Positions 1 through 10,000 of a stretch of DNA of 33,381 bases are shown in pieces. The position numbers were made by a program, and so were the translations under genes. The notes under the pieces were generated by a model. The model was given only the letters and a program-made list of their open reading frames with translations. It had not been told where the DNA came from and made no database searches. Position 1 is the stretch's first letter. Each line of letters begins with the position of its first letter. The DNA is from a virus, in IMG/VR virus record IMGVR_UViG_3300042864_002206, positions 1-33,381 of that record; one strand, given 5' to 3'.

Positions 1-552
1 TCTATCTGGTTCGGTTTTAAAATAAACAACCTCATGTCCAAATAATTTATTAGTATTAAAGCTTAATTGTTTAAAAATATTTACGGCCTGATCTGCAGCA
101 TATGGATTAAACGACATGGTGCCAGTCGAAATTAGAGCTGGGCAAACTTCATCACTACAAGTAATACTTGGTGTAAATAGGCTTGGAACTGAATCTGCCG
201 CAACTATTTTAAATTTAATTTCGTTAACTACGATTGGATTCGTAAGCGGATCCCTAGTTGTATCATTATATTCATATTTTAATTCAACAAATAAATCCGA
301 ATTGTTAAAAGCTAATGCTGTAATATCTGAAATGTCATACCAAAGAGACCAGTTTCCACGATCAGTTGAATATCTAAACTTTTTATTTAAATAATTTAAA
401 TTATTACCGTTTAGGTCAACATCATCAGTAAAACTAGTAATTGAGTAGGCCCCAAGTAAAGGCTCTTTTGTTGAAAATAGTCTATAATTACTACTGAATG
501 TCAGACTTGATTTAGAAGTCTCTGGAATAAGCTTTAGGGTAACTGTCTGCAT
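1..552 (-). CDS. Virion/tail structural protein, 5' part (truncated by window edge)
   Basis: An uninterrupted reading frame runs from the ATG at 552 to the window edge, giving 184 residues. I read it by hand on the reverse complement and found no stop. It begins MQTVTLKLIPETSK and contains an aromatic stretch DRGNWSLWYDISDI near residues 64-77, then beta-rich sequence and a CSDEVC pair near residues 137-142. I do not recognise a family. The beta-rich, Thr/Asn-rich composition matches the structural genes that follow at 1435-23757, so a tail or baseplate component is inferred. A late-promoter-like octamer GATAAATA lies 20 nt upstream, so it probably has its own transcript. The gene is divergent from the plus-strand gene at 633. 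No Shine-Dalgarno sequence is present. Confidence 0.7.
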   Translation of the reverse strand, partial: MQTVTLKLIPETSKSSLTFSSNYRLFSTKEPLLGAYSITSFTDDVDLNGNNLNYLNKKFRYSTDRGNWSLWYDISDITALAFNNSDLFVELKYEYNDTTRDPLTNPIVVNEIKFKIVAADSVPSLFTPSITCSDEVCPALISTGTMSFNPYAADQAVNIFKQLSFNTNKLFGHEVVYFKTEPDR

Positions 553-572
553 TACAGATGGCGCTTTCTTTT

Positions 573-580
573 TATTTATC
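573..580 (-). promoter_or_regulatory. Putative late promoter element GATAAATA
   Basis: Read on the minus strand this is GATAAATA, 7 of 8 matches to the T4 late consensus TATAAATA. It ends 20 nt before the ATG at 552. The same spacing (19-20 nt) is seen at two other genes in the window. It faces away from the element at 606-613, so the 80-bp gap would be a divergent late promoter pair. In AT-rich DNA such octamers also occur by chance. Confidence 0.5.
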
Positions 581-605
581 CAAGTTTGGCCCGGCGGCTA
601 ACTTA

Positions 606-613
606 AATAAATA
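606..613 (+). promoter_or_regulatory. Putative late promoter element AATAAATA
   Basis: AATAAATA within TTAAATAAATATC matches the T4 late consensus at 7 of 8 positions. It ends 19 nt before the ATG at 633, the only plus-strand gene inside the late minus-strand block. Confidence 0.45.
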
Positions 614-632
614 TCAATAAAGATCCGGCACC

Positions 633-1433
633 ATGAAGAATAATCTAAATGTGCCAGTCCTGGATCCACTATGGCTGGCAAACTCTAAATATGTGGATCT
701 CGAGTACTATACGTACGTTATGCTTGGTGCTAAACAAAAGTATCTTGCCGATCTTAATTCAGGATCTTTTATTAGATTCCATGAAATTTTATTCCATTAC
801 CTAAATTTAAATACAGTTATTGTTGACAAGGGCGTTTATGATTCAGCCTACAACTTTAAAAGAGACGATCGTCATGTAATGGAAATTATTGCATCTCTAA
901 CCAGAAGTAAAGAAGAGTATGGCGGAGAAATATTAAGAATGTCATCTGCAATTTTGGCTGAGACTCTTAACGAATACTTAGACATTATGCTAGATAAAAT
1001 GGCTTACACTAGACTCTATTTTAATTCAGCGAAACTTCATAAACTAGATTCAATTTATGTAGCAACCACACAAAATAAAGCTAAACTTAATCATATTTGG
1101 AAAATTTCTAAAGAAAAATCTGTTCCATTTATGATTGGTTATGACCATCTACTTGAAATAAATGAATTTTCATGTGAAGATGGCGAATTTAACGAATTGC
1201 TGGGACAGGTTAAGCCTGAAATTACTGATTTTTCTGCAAAGAAAAATGTCATGGTAATATCTTCAATTAAGAAAATTAAAGATGAAAAGCTATTTGAACT
1301 AGCACTAGCTACGATCGTTGCCAATAAGCTTCTGAATCACTCCAGTGGCTTCAATTCTAATATCTTATTGGATATTAAGTCCATGTTAGAAAGAGGCCAG
1401 GTGATCCCCTATAAGCTTAGATCGCTAACTTAA
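633..1433 (+). CDS. Uncharacterised phage protein, 266 aa
   Basis: This is a mostly helical 266-residue protein, MKNNLNVPVLDPLWLANSKY, with no signal peptide or membrane segment. I recognise no family or catalytic motif. Its features are an aromatic N-terminal region (YVDLEYYTYVML), a helical middle, and a lysine-rich alpha/beta-like C-terminal half (KKNVMVISSIKKIKDEKLFELALATIVANKLL). It is encoded against the direction of all its late neighbours. It has its own late-type octamer 19 nt upstream, and its TAA is separated by one base from the TAA of the convergent 331 aa gene. A virion assembly or accessory role is a guess from position only. No Shine-Dalgarno is seen; the upstream CCGGCACC is unusually GC-rich for this sequence. 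Confidence 0.8.
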   Translation: MKNNLNVPVLDPLWLANSKYVDLEYYTYVMLGAKQKYLADLNSGSFIRFHEILFHYLNLNTVIVDKGVYDSAYNFKRDDRHVMEIIASLTRSKEEYGGEILRMSSAILAETLNEYLDIMLDKMAYTRLYFNSAKLHKLDSIYVATTQNKAKLNHIWKISKEKSVPFMIGYDHLLEINEFSCEDGEFNELLGQVKPEITDFSAKKNVMVISSIKKIKDEKLFELALATIVANKLLNHSSGFNSNILLDIKSMLERGQVIPYKLRSLT

Positions 1434-1434
1434 A

Positions 1435-2430
1435 TTATTGGAATCCCATATAAGTTCCGCCAGAAGAGCTAAATGAACCACCTCCACTGCTAAAGTAACC
1501 GCTTCCACCGCCTGAATATGTATAGGTTGAGCTTGTAATTGGCGCGCTATAGCTAAATACTAAATCAATTTCTGTAATATTTGTACTAGCAGATGTTCCA
1601 GATGTATCTAGGGCTTGGGTAAATGGCTGGCTTGCTGAAACTGATCCAATCGATGGCGATTTTAATTGCCAATAAGAAAATGTATAACCAGACGGAAGTG
1701 ATGATGAAACTGCAACACTCACAGTTTGACCACTTGTAAACTGTCTAATAATTTGGTTACCGTTTCCAGTTTGTGGAATACCACCTGCTCCGTTTTGAGT
1801 AATTGTAATATAGGATGATAGGGTACTTGATGAAATTGAAGCTCCAGTTGTTCTAAGAAGATTTATCTTGAAAATACCTCCATAATATGTAGTGGTTGTA
1901 ACAGATGTACCAGTTAACGGAGCATATCCAACTGATACAATTCGCCAAGTATAAGTTTGGGAACTTGAATATCCTCTAGAAGTACGCTGACACTGTACTG
2001 TAATTGAATTTTGCACAGCAGTTGTTCCATTCATTGAAGCTAAAGTAAATACTGGAGTCTCTGTTTGACCAACAAAATATTTAACTGGTATGGTGCCGGC
2101 TGCTTTTTGATTAACAATAACATAGGTTCTATGTAAAACATCAGCAGATGGTGTTGGAAGAACTGCGCTTGTAACTTGACTTCCATCATTAATGAATACT
2201 GCATAGTGGCCATTATTTAATTCCAGCGCGCCAGTTTTTTCACTACCCGAATAGGCAATGCTAGGTAAACTTAATGATCCATTAAGCATGAAATGCGAAG
2301 TTGGATTAGAAAGAACTGCATCCATTGTTGCATCTTCATAATAATTAAACTTACCAGCTGCCATTCTACCATCACGAGTAACGGTAAATTTAATAGCTTT
2401 TAGTACGTTAGATAGACTTAATGTTTTCAT
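1435..2430 (-). CDS. Fibre/adhesin-like structural protein with InlB-type repeat and Gly/Ser tail
   Basis: This is a 331-residue, Ser/Thr/Gly-rich, beta-rich protein. Residues about 232-260 (GQTVSVAVSSSLPSGYTFSYW) resemble the divergent InlB B-repeat / bacterial-repeat fold found in surface adhesins, where a V-rich strand precedes GY-F-x-W. The last 27 residues are a low-complexity Gly/Ser tail ending MGFQ. The N-terminal half (MKTLSLSNVLKAIKFTVTRDGRMAAGKFNYY) is unrecognised and may attach it to the virion. It is the last gene of the late minus-strand series, 14 nt after the collagen-like fibre gene, and converges on the 633-1433 gene. A tip fibre or host-binding role is inferred. Confidence 0.75.
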   Translation of the reverse strand: MKTLSLSNVLKAIKFTVTRDGRMAAGKFNYYEDATMDAVLSNPTSHFMLNGSLSLPSIAYSGSEKTGALELNNGHYAVFINDGSQVTSAVLPTPSADVLHRTYVIVNQKAAGTIPVKYFVGQTETPVFTLASMNGTTAVQNSITVQCQRTSRGYSSSQTYTWRIVSVGYAPLTGTSVTTTTYYGGIFKINLLRTTGASISSSTLSSYITITQNGAGGIPQTGNGNQIIRQFTSGQTVSVAVSSSLPSGYTFSYWQLKSPSIGSVSASQPFTQALDTSGTSASTNITEIDLVFSYSAPITSSTYTYSGGGSGYFSSGGGSFSSSGGTYMGFQ

Positions 2431-2440
2431 TTGTTATGTG

Positions 2441-2449
2441 TATTTTATA
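2441..2449 (-). promoter_or_regulatory. Weak late-promoter-like element TATAAAATA
   Basis: On the minus strand TATAAAATA lies 10 nt before the ATG at 2430 and overlaps the stop of the upstream gene. Its resemblance to TATAAATA is partial and its spacing is shorter than at the better candidates. Confidence 0.25.
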
Positions 2450-4052
2450 CTGACTCATTTAAATTTGTTGATGCTAAAGTTCCTACAAAGTCAACTAAAG
2501 CAGGATCGCTTGAATATGATAAGAAATGTAAACTACCATCTCTTGTTGTAACAAAAGCAGAGCCAGTTCCAATTGATCCAGTTGGATTATCATCTCTGTA
2601 AGTAAAGTTCATATTTCCATTATCATCAAAGTATGAATTAAAACCTATGTAGCTCGCAAGTTGTGCAGCGATAGCGGCATTATTTGAATTTAATGGCTTG
2701 CGTGGCTTAAATATATCAGTTCCAGTTAATGGAAAACTATTCTTTGTCATAGATCCAATATTAACCTGATCGGCTAAATATCTAGTATCAGAAGTAGTAT
2801 CGGCTGTACTCTTAGTTCCATAAATAGTTAAAGAAGAATTTGGAGTTCCTCCAATACCAAGCGCAGTAGTTTTATCGGAATTACCGAATCTTGCTGCAAC
2901 TATTTTTTTGGTATCTGATGTTACTGTTCCAAATACTCCAATTGAAATATTGCCAGTTGCAAGAATATCAAATGTAGTTTTAGTAAGAAGCGATGCTGCG
3001 TTTGATGAGTTTATACCTAGTGCAAGTCTAGACTTAGCAGATGCAGTAGATCTTTCAAGCAAAAGACCGTTTAGATCATATAGATCATCGTTATCTGCAA
3101 AACTTTTAATTGCAGAAGAACCTCCAGTATATAGAGTAACTCCATTATGTGCAGAGCCATCCATTTGTGATGCTCTAAACTTAAAGGCAGAAGTTGCACC
3201 ATTTACTGAGTTTGAATATGACGTATCTCCACCAACATTAAATTCTGAAAGAAAATATGCAACAGATGGACTTGCAGTTGTATTGTTTATTAAAGCATGT
3301 TTTATTCTAAGGTTATTCTCCGAAGCACTCATTTGGTGCTGTCCATTTGGCAACTTATATAGAGAACCTAATTGAATATGGTATCTACTTGCTGAATCAT
3401 CGGAAGTTGTTACAAAATTAGAATAAATTGTAGTAATTGCCTTACTTACATCTGTAATTAGAGCATCAACACTTGTATTTGAAACAAAATTGTTTTTATA
3501 AGTGTCTAGATCAAAGTTATTTAAAAATAGAGTTGCATTATTATAAGTTGAAGCTGAGCTACCATAATTAATTCCATCTGGATTAATATTGGCTAAGTCT
3601 GCTCCGGCATTCTTAAGAAATCTTACAATTCCATAGTTTTTCTTTTTTGTGCTTGCCGTAAAATTAGTATCGCCATCACTTATTGTAAATAATTGCTTAT
3701 TTAAAAAGAATTCAGTTGATACTGCTAATAAGGTATTTACATCAAATATCTGAGACCAGCTAGTTGAAGTTTTGGTATAAAATTTACCACCAGATGTAAT
3801 GAATACATCATCTACAACGGCAGTAGTATTTGCAGTTTGGTCTGGTCCGCTAAATATCATTGATCCCTTTGCGCCTCTTGGGCCGGCAGGTCCAGCTGGA
3901 CCTACTCCACCAATTGCGCCAGCAGGACCGGCTGGACCGACATCGCCGACTCCCAATTCAATTAACTTGGTAAAGTTAAAATTTAGTTTGTCTGCCAATA
4001 CGGCTTGGTTATCTGTTGTAAAAACCTCTTTAAGATTTAATTGTACTGGCAT
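2445..4052 (-). CDS. Tail fibre protein with collagen-like segment, 535 aa
   Basis: Residues 1-33 form an N-terminal attachment-like segment. Residues about 34-64 are G-X-Y triplets (GPAGPAGAIGGVGPAGPAGP, then RGAKGS), a collagen-like trimerising shaft common in phage fibres. The remainder is Asn/Ser/Thr-rich beta sequence. It includes a segment around ALGIGGTPNSSLTIYG that resembles the strand-turn repeats preceding fibre tips. No S74 chaperone catalytic motif was recognised. The gene begins 2 nt after the TAA of the 2112 aa gene (TAAAAATG on the minus strand), so its translation is probably coupled. The late expression and host-recognition role are inferred. Confidence 0.8.
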   Translation of the reverse strand: MPVQLNLKEVFTTDNQAVLADKLNFNFTKLIELGVGDVGPAGPAGAIGGVGPAGPAGPRGAKGSMIFSGPDQTANTTAVVDDVFITSGGKFYTKTSTSWSQIFDVNTLLAVSTEFFLNKQLFTISDGDTNFTASTKKKNYGIVRFLKNAGADLANINPDGINYGSSASTYNNATLFLNNFDLDTYKNNFVSNTSVDALITDVSKAITTIYSNFVTTSDDSASRYHIQLGSLYKLPNGQHQMSASENNLRIKHALINNTTASPSVAYFLSEFNVGGDTSYSNSVNGATSAFKFRASQMDGSAHNGVTLYTGGSSAIKSFADNDDLYDLNGLLLERSTASAKSRLALGINSSNAASLLTKTTFDILATGNISIGVFGTVTSDTKKIVAARFGNSDKTTALGIGGTPNSSLTIYGTKSTADTTSDTRYLADQVNIGSMTKNSFPLTGTDIFKPRKPLNSNNAAIAAQLASYIGFNSYFDDNGNMNFTYRDDNPTGSIGTGSAFVTTRDGSLHFLSYSSDPALVDFVGTLASTNLNESV

Positions 4053-4054
4053 TT

Positions 4055-7000
4055 TTAAATAAATTTCATTTTTGGTTCAATAATTAAACTTAACTTACCG
4101 GTCGTTTTTAGGGGAACCCTTAACTGAACGGCTAGTCCGTTTTTAATATTTATTTGGGCTCCTTCCAGCTTCTTATATCCTAAAGCATAGCGTTCGGCAG
4201 CAGTCTTTGATACTATTTCTAAACCAGATGCTTTACTCTTATCTTCAAGATACCAGAATACTAATTGATCAATTGCGTAATTTGGTAAAATATTTTCAAT
4301 TGCATACTGTTTAACATAAGATGCAAAATCATATGAACCTAGAATTTCTGGATTTCTTGCAGTAGTATCAATATTGAAGCTTGCTGTTATTTGAGATTCC
4401 AGTCCAAGTTCAAGAACCTTTGTTGAAAATACATTAGTTAGGTTTATATCAAGTTGAGCATCAGTTGTATTAACCTTATACAAAATATCTGCTTCGCGGT
4501 TAATATAATCTGCAGAAATTGATGGAAATTCAGTAACTTCCTTTGAACTAATTGAATCAATTTCAATTAAGGTTGGCAGAGATGCAAGTTTTGCCATAAA
4601 ATACGAGTCTTCTGCAATTCTTCTGGTTCCATATGCTGGAATAGAATCAGTTTTATTAATATATTCCAAGTGGAATCCATAATCCCAGTTTGATGCCAAT
4701 AAGTATAGATCTCCTGAAGAAATTGGAGTTTCTCCAATTAATTCAAAAATTGGTTTGTACTTATCATTTCCTTCAAGTTCAAGTATCTTCTTTTCTGAAA
4801 TTTTAATGTGTTCAAACCCTTTTACTTCAAAGAATCGATTTGCATTTGGATTAAATTTACAGTTAGCATCTTTAACGATTTCAGAATTTAGCGTAGTGTC
4901 TGGCATAAATGCTGTAATTTCTCTAAAAATTGGAGAATAAGTTGAACCGTGTCTTCTTAAGAAGAGTGGATTTTGTAAATATGATTCAGCCGCAGTATAA
5001 CCAACTAAGTTAGATGATTGTCTTTTACTAGTAGTATCAGCTTGAGTAAGTTGAATATTAACTGGAGAAATTGTAGGGATTTTTAATTTTTCAACAATAG
5101 TTGCATCCTCAATTTCAATGTAAAAATTACCAGTAGATTCTACTCCATTTTCATAAGTAGTATAAGTCACGTTAGAGCGACCTCTTTCTATTGATCTTTT
5201 AAATTCGGTAAAACTTAGTCTTTTAAATAGACCTTTATAATATGATTCGCCACCTAAAAGTAAAGCAAAGTTTGCGGCTTCCCAATGACTCTTATCTAGA
5301 GATGGTACAGTTAATTCTCTTTTAATAATTTTATTAAAATTAAATGTAGTTGAGTTTGCTGTAGAATTAGATGACGGTAAATTTGCAAACGAAATTTCTC
5401 CAATTCCAACATCACCTGCTAATACAACTCCAGTTGGAACAACTTCGGAAATTCCAGATTCATTTTCCAATCGATATATTGATTGATTGATTAATCTAAG
5501 AATACGAAGATTAGTATCTCCAGGATAAGATAAGATGCCAAAGGTTGAATTAGTTTCAGAAGAAAGTAACTGTGCGTTTGGATAAGTATATCCAGTTGAA
5601 CCAGTTGAAGTATTTTTTAATTCTAAAACATCTATAACATTTATTAGAGAGCTACCAACAGCAGATACTCTATTTTGTGTGGCTATTGCGTGACTAATAT
5701 CGGATTGGTAAAAGCTTATATCGGCTGCTGCATTTTTTTGGAAAAATTTAACAGTAACGCCAGTACCAGTTGCCGTAGCATTTGCTGAAAGAATAACCTT
5801 TGGTTTTACTTGGCTATTTGCATCAAGCGTAGTATTGTCTATTCTAATAACATAAGTATTTGCAGGAATTCCAGTTCCAGTTACATATACTTTATTAGTT
5901 GATGAATAGTTTGGCCAAGTTCTAGTAAATGAATATGTTCCGCTGCTTGCTGCTGTAGTATTTGCAGATAGGTATAGCACATTACCTACTTTAGAGGTTA
6001 TTGTAGTTCCAGCAGCAATACCTATTCCAGAAACTGTGCAGCCAACTATAACATTATCATTGGCTGAGCTTAATGAAATTTCCGATACGCCAGATGCAAA
6101 GGAATCGACTGCTATGCTAGTTTGGTTAATTGGTTCATTTCCAAAATTTTCAACATCGTAATTTGTTCCACCTGCTAAATATATGTTAGGGCTGCCACTT
6201 GTAATATCCGCACCCTGTTCTTGAACGTTAATATTAGATTTAATAGGTTTAGATAAAGTCAAGGTTGTACCATTAATTCCAACTAATTTAGTAGCAAATT
6301 GCGACCATCCAGTAATATCAACTTCTGCTCCAATTAGGAGAGGCGTTGCTGGAATTGCGCTTAAAACAATAGTCGAAGAGCCTCCTTCAACGCTAGCTGT
6401 AAGTGGAGTAGGGGTTATTGTACTTCCAATAATCAGAGTTTGATTAACTAGAGATTCTTTAATACTATTTGAGGTAACTATTCGGTTTTTAACAAAACTA
6501 TATAGGCTCAATCCACTTGATTCATATGAATTTAGTTCAGTTGATGTGATACCTTGGCTAGTTCCACCTGGTAAAGTTACGGTTGTTAAACTTTGACCAT
6601 ATCCACTAGGAGTTAACCCAGTTGCGCTAATTGGAAATTCTATTGTAAACTTTTCAGAATATGCTTTGCTTACTACCTTAATTGAATTTGAATCTTTAAA
6701 GGATAGCATGCTATTTGAACTAACTCTGTTTATTTCATCAGTAATTTGAATATCTGTGCCTTTATCTAATGAAATAAGAAATGGCAAACCATTTTCACTA
6801 TATCCAGCTTGAACGGAAAGATCTAAGCTATTTACTAAGTTTATACTACTATAACTGTTATCTAATGTATTATATTTTTTATTTTTTGCATAATACATGA
6901 ATGCTAGTGTAATATCCGAAATAGGTTTTAGTCCAGATTGGGTTGTTACCTGGTTTATGTTAAGTTTATAGTCAGAAAACGATGTTGATAAACTATTAAA

Positions 7001-10000
7001 TACGTGTTGTTCGTCAGCCGCTAAGTCTCCAGTTTTTGTAACTAAAAGTTTCTTAGCTGAACTTGTTAATAGAGTAGATTTATGGCCAACTCTTAATTCA
7101 ATCACCAATGTAATAAATTTAAAGTCTTTAGATTCAATAAATTTAAATTGAATTGGATTTTGACCAGAATACGGAGTTTCCTCAATTACCTTTAAAATTG
7201 AAGTAAATCTATAGTTGTTGAATCTGTTTGATTCTCTAACGTATTTAAGAGCTCCAGATAATTCAGTTTCCGTTGTATCTGGGACAACCTCTTTGAATAC
7301 AAATTTAATTCCTTTAAATATGGTTTTAGCAAGACCTGTTAAATTATCCTTTTTAATTTGAGAAAATCTATACTGTGTTCTTGCACAAGGAGTTAACACG
7401 CCATTTTTTATATAGCTTGGTGTAAAAATAAAATAGTCTTCAAAATATCCTTCCTGAGTTACTGCTAATTGCGGATCAAATGGAGTATCAAAATATAGTT
7501 TATTTTGAGCAGCTGCGGTTGGATCGTATATGTAATCGTATAATGATTCAATATAGAACCACTCATGAGTCATTGAACTAGAATCAGGTTCAACTTTATT
7601 TGGTTCAGGTGAAAAATTATTTACACCAAATACAGTATCTGAATTTAGTCGATATGGATTAGATCTAGCATCAAGCGAGCCGTCTGCTCCCCATTTACAA
7701 ATATATTTAACAAGACGATTCTTTCCAGCATTCTCAATTAAATATCTTTCATAATTAGAATCATATTCCGAAGAAACTTTTCCACTTGTAAATCTATCTC
7801 TATATATGTATGAGTTAGTTTTAGATGGAGAAATTTCTGCATAGTCTGAAGTTATTGTAAAAAATCCTTTAAAATCTAAAATATCTGGATTAGTTTCAGA
7901 AAGTTCAACATCATAGGTTGGCGAATTTACTGATATCGCAGGAATTACAAATGGGTCTCCAGTAAGGGTTGAAAAACTAACAACAGTTGGAGTTAATGTT
8001 TTTTCAATTAAGTCTCCATCATTGTATATGGTGGATCCAATTTTAATACTACCATTTAAAACTCTATATGCAGACTTTTCTAAATTAATCATATTAATTC
8101 CTTCTGGAATAAATGCAGACTTCCAAACATCACTAAGTTGAACTGACGAATATTGGCTATCTGCATGATCAAAATCAAAATCCTTAATTGGAATAATTGA
8201 TAAAGCGCTTACCGCTGGTTTAAATTTCTTTTTAAATTGAACTAATCCAAATTTTAAAAGAGCTTCTGTTCCTTGCTCAGTTAAGATGTTTATATTATTA
8301 TCGTAATAATTAATAGCAAATATTTTTTCAGATTCAGTTTCAAATGAGCCTGCATTAATATAATCTATACTACTAACAATATTTTCGATTTCAACCCATC
8401 CTGATGTTGCTTGAATTAAAAGATCCTCTTTATTTGGATGTAATTTATCAAAATATTGACTATCTACTGATATGTGAGATGCTAATGCTGAGCCTGGTTC
8501 AAAATTTACAACATGACAGCCAATAACAATAGTTTGGTCTAGATTTCCTGAACCAAAGGTTAAGGTTTTGGTACCAGCGTCTGCGATTAGAGCGCCAAAT
8601 GAATAGTTTGTTTGATTAATAATTGGTGTTGCTTCACCATATACAATATAATCACGATAGGTTAAGTCAATTTGAGTGCTTGTACCAGTCCCTAATAGTT
8701 GAGCAGCAGTTTTTCTAAAAACTGGCTCGTCTGATATAGTTATTTTAACTTCATCGATCGCTGGAATATATTGAACAGCATACTCTAGAGAAACGTTTCC
8801 TGGAGTATTGACTACAATAAAAATTCGATTTTGATAAGAGTATGCCTTAAATCCACTATTTTGAATAGCATTAATTGCCTCAGTTAAAGATTCAGCCATT
8901 TTTTCAAGATTGGTGCTAAGTGACTCCTGTTGAACATAGTCAACACTATAGAAAAATTGATCTGGCCCATACTCATTGTATAGAGCAAGTGCACCTAATA
9001 CTGGAGACCCATCATATGAAAAGTTTGAGACTGCAGTTACAGTCTCATATCTTTTTGAATTTTGATTAGTTGCTTTACCATTTGGATAATAAATTCTAAT
9101 TTGATCTAAATGGTTTGGTATAGCATCAAGTTTAATTTCAATAAAAGACTGAATACCGCCTTTTGTATAATCGGCAGAGTCTTCTAAGAATATTTCAGTT
9201 GGACCATGTAAAAGAGATAAGTCTAAAGATTTGGTTGAAACATTTAGCTTTGAACTATTAGTATCTACACTATTAATTTTATGAAGATCTCCATTTTTAT
9301 CTTCTAGCGTAAGTATACCTGCTCCATCTAATTCAGTTAAGGCTGCCGAAACTGAAGATGGTATAGTATGGAATTTTAAATCTAATCCAGTTGAATTGGT
9401 TTGAGTAAATGAAAGTTGAGCATATTCATACGCGTTTGGATCAGTTATAATTGGAGTATTCAATTTTAATGCAGCATGATCGCTTAAATCAAAGTCTAAG
9501 TTAGCAATATCTACAGTATTACAATAGATTCCAAAATATCTATTAAATTCAAAATCATCTGATGAATCATCAAATAAGAATTCTAAGTTTAAAATATATG
9601 GATAGATTACTGCATTACGTTCATAACCTAATGTTACATATTCTTCAAAATCTGTGATAGTCTTACCGCCAATTATAATATCTTGTAGGTTTTCAAATTT
9701 CTCAGTATAGCAGCCAGCTTTATACGCTATTCCAGAATATGATGAAAGTAGGCCTCGGTTAAATGGAAAATTTAAGGTATTTGATGGAAAAAGCGGATTG
9801 CTTTGCATCTTTTTAATATACTTTCCAATGTGAGAGTCTACTCCTAAATCAAAAGTCTTAACAACTTGTGCATTTTCTAAAATAGACTTAAGGTGCTCTG
9901 GTTTATTATATGGATAGTCTGCTCTTGTTTCTGAAATCGCTTTATGACTTGCACCAGGAATTTTAAAAATTACAAATTTTTCCGGAAGCTCCTTATTTAA

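Noticed and set aside
116-394. Plus-strand frame of 92 codons
   Set aside because: It lies opposite the continuous 184-codon minus-strand frame 1-552, whose composition matches the neighbouring structural genes.
2908-3375. 155-codon plus-strand frame inside the 535 aa gene
   Set aside because: No family resemblance, no leader, and fully antisense to a well-supported fibre gene.
3799-4062. Plus-strand frame encoding Pro/Gly/Ala-rich sequence
   Set aside because: It is the antisense image of the collagen-like segment of the 535 aa fibre gene.
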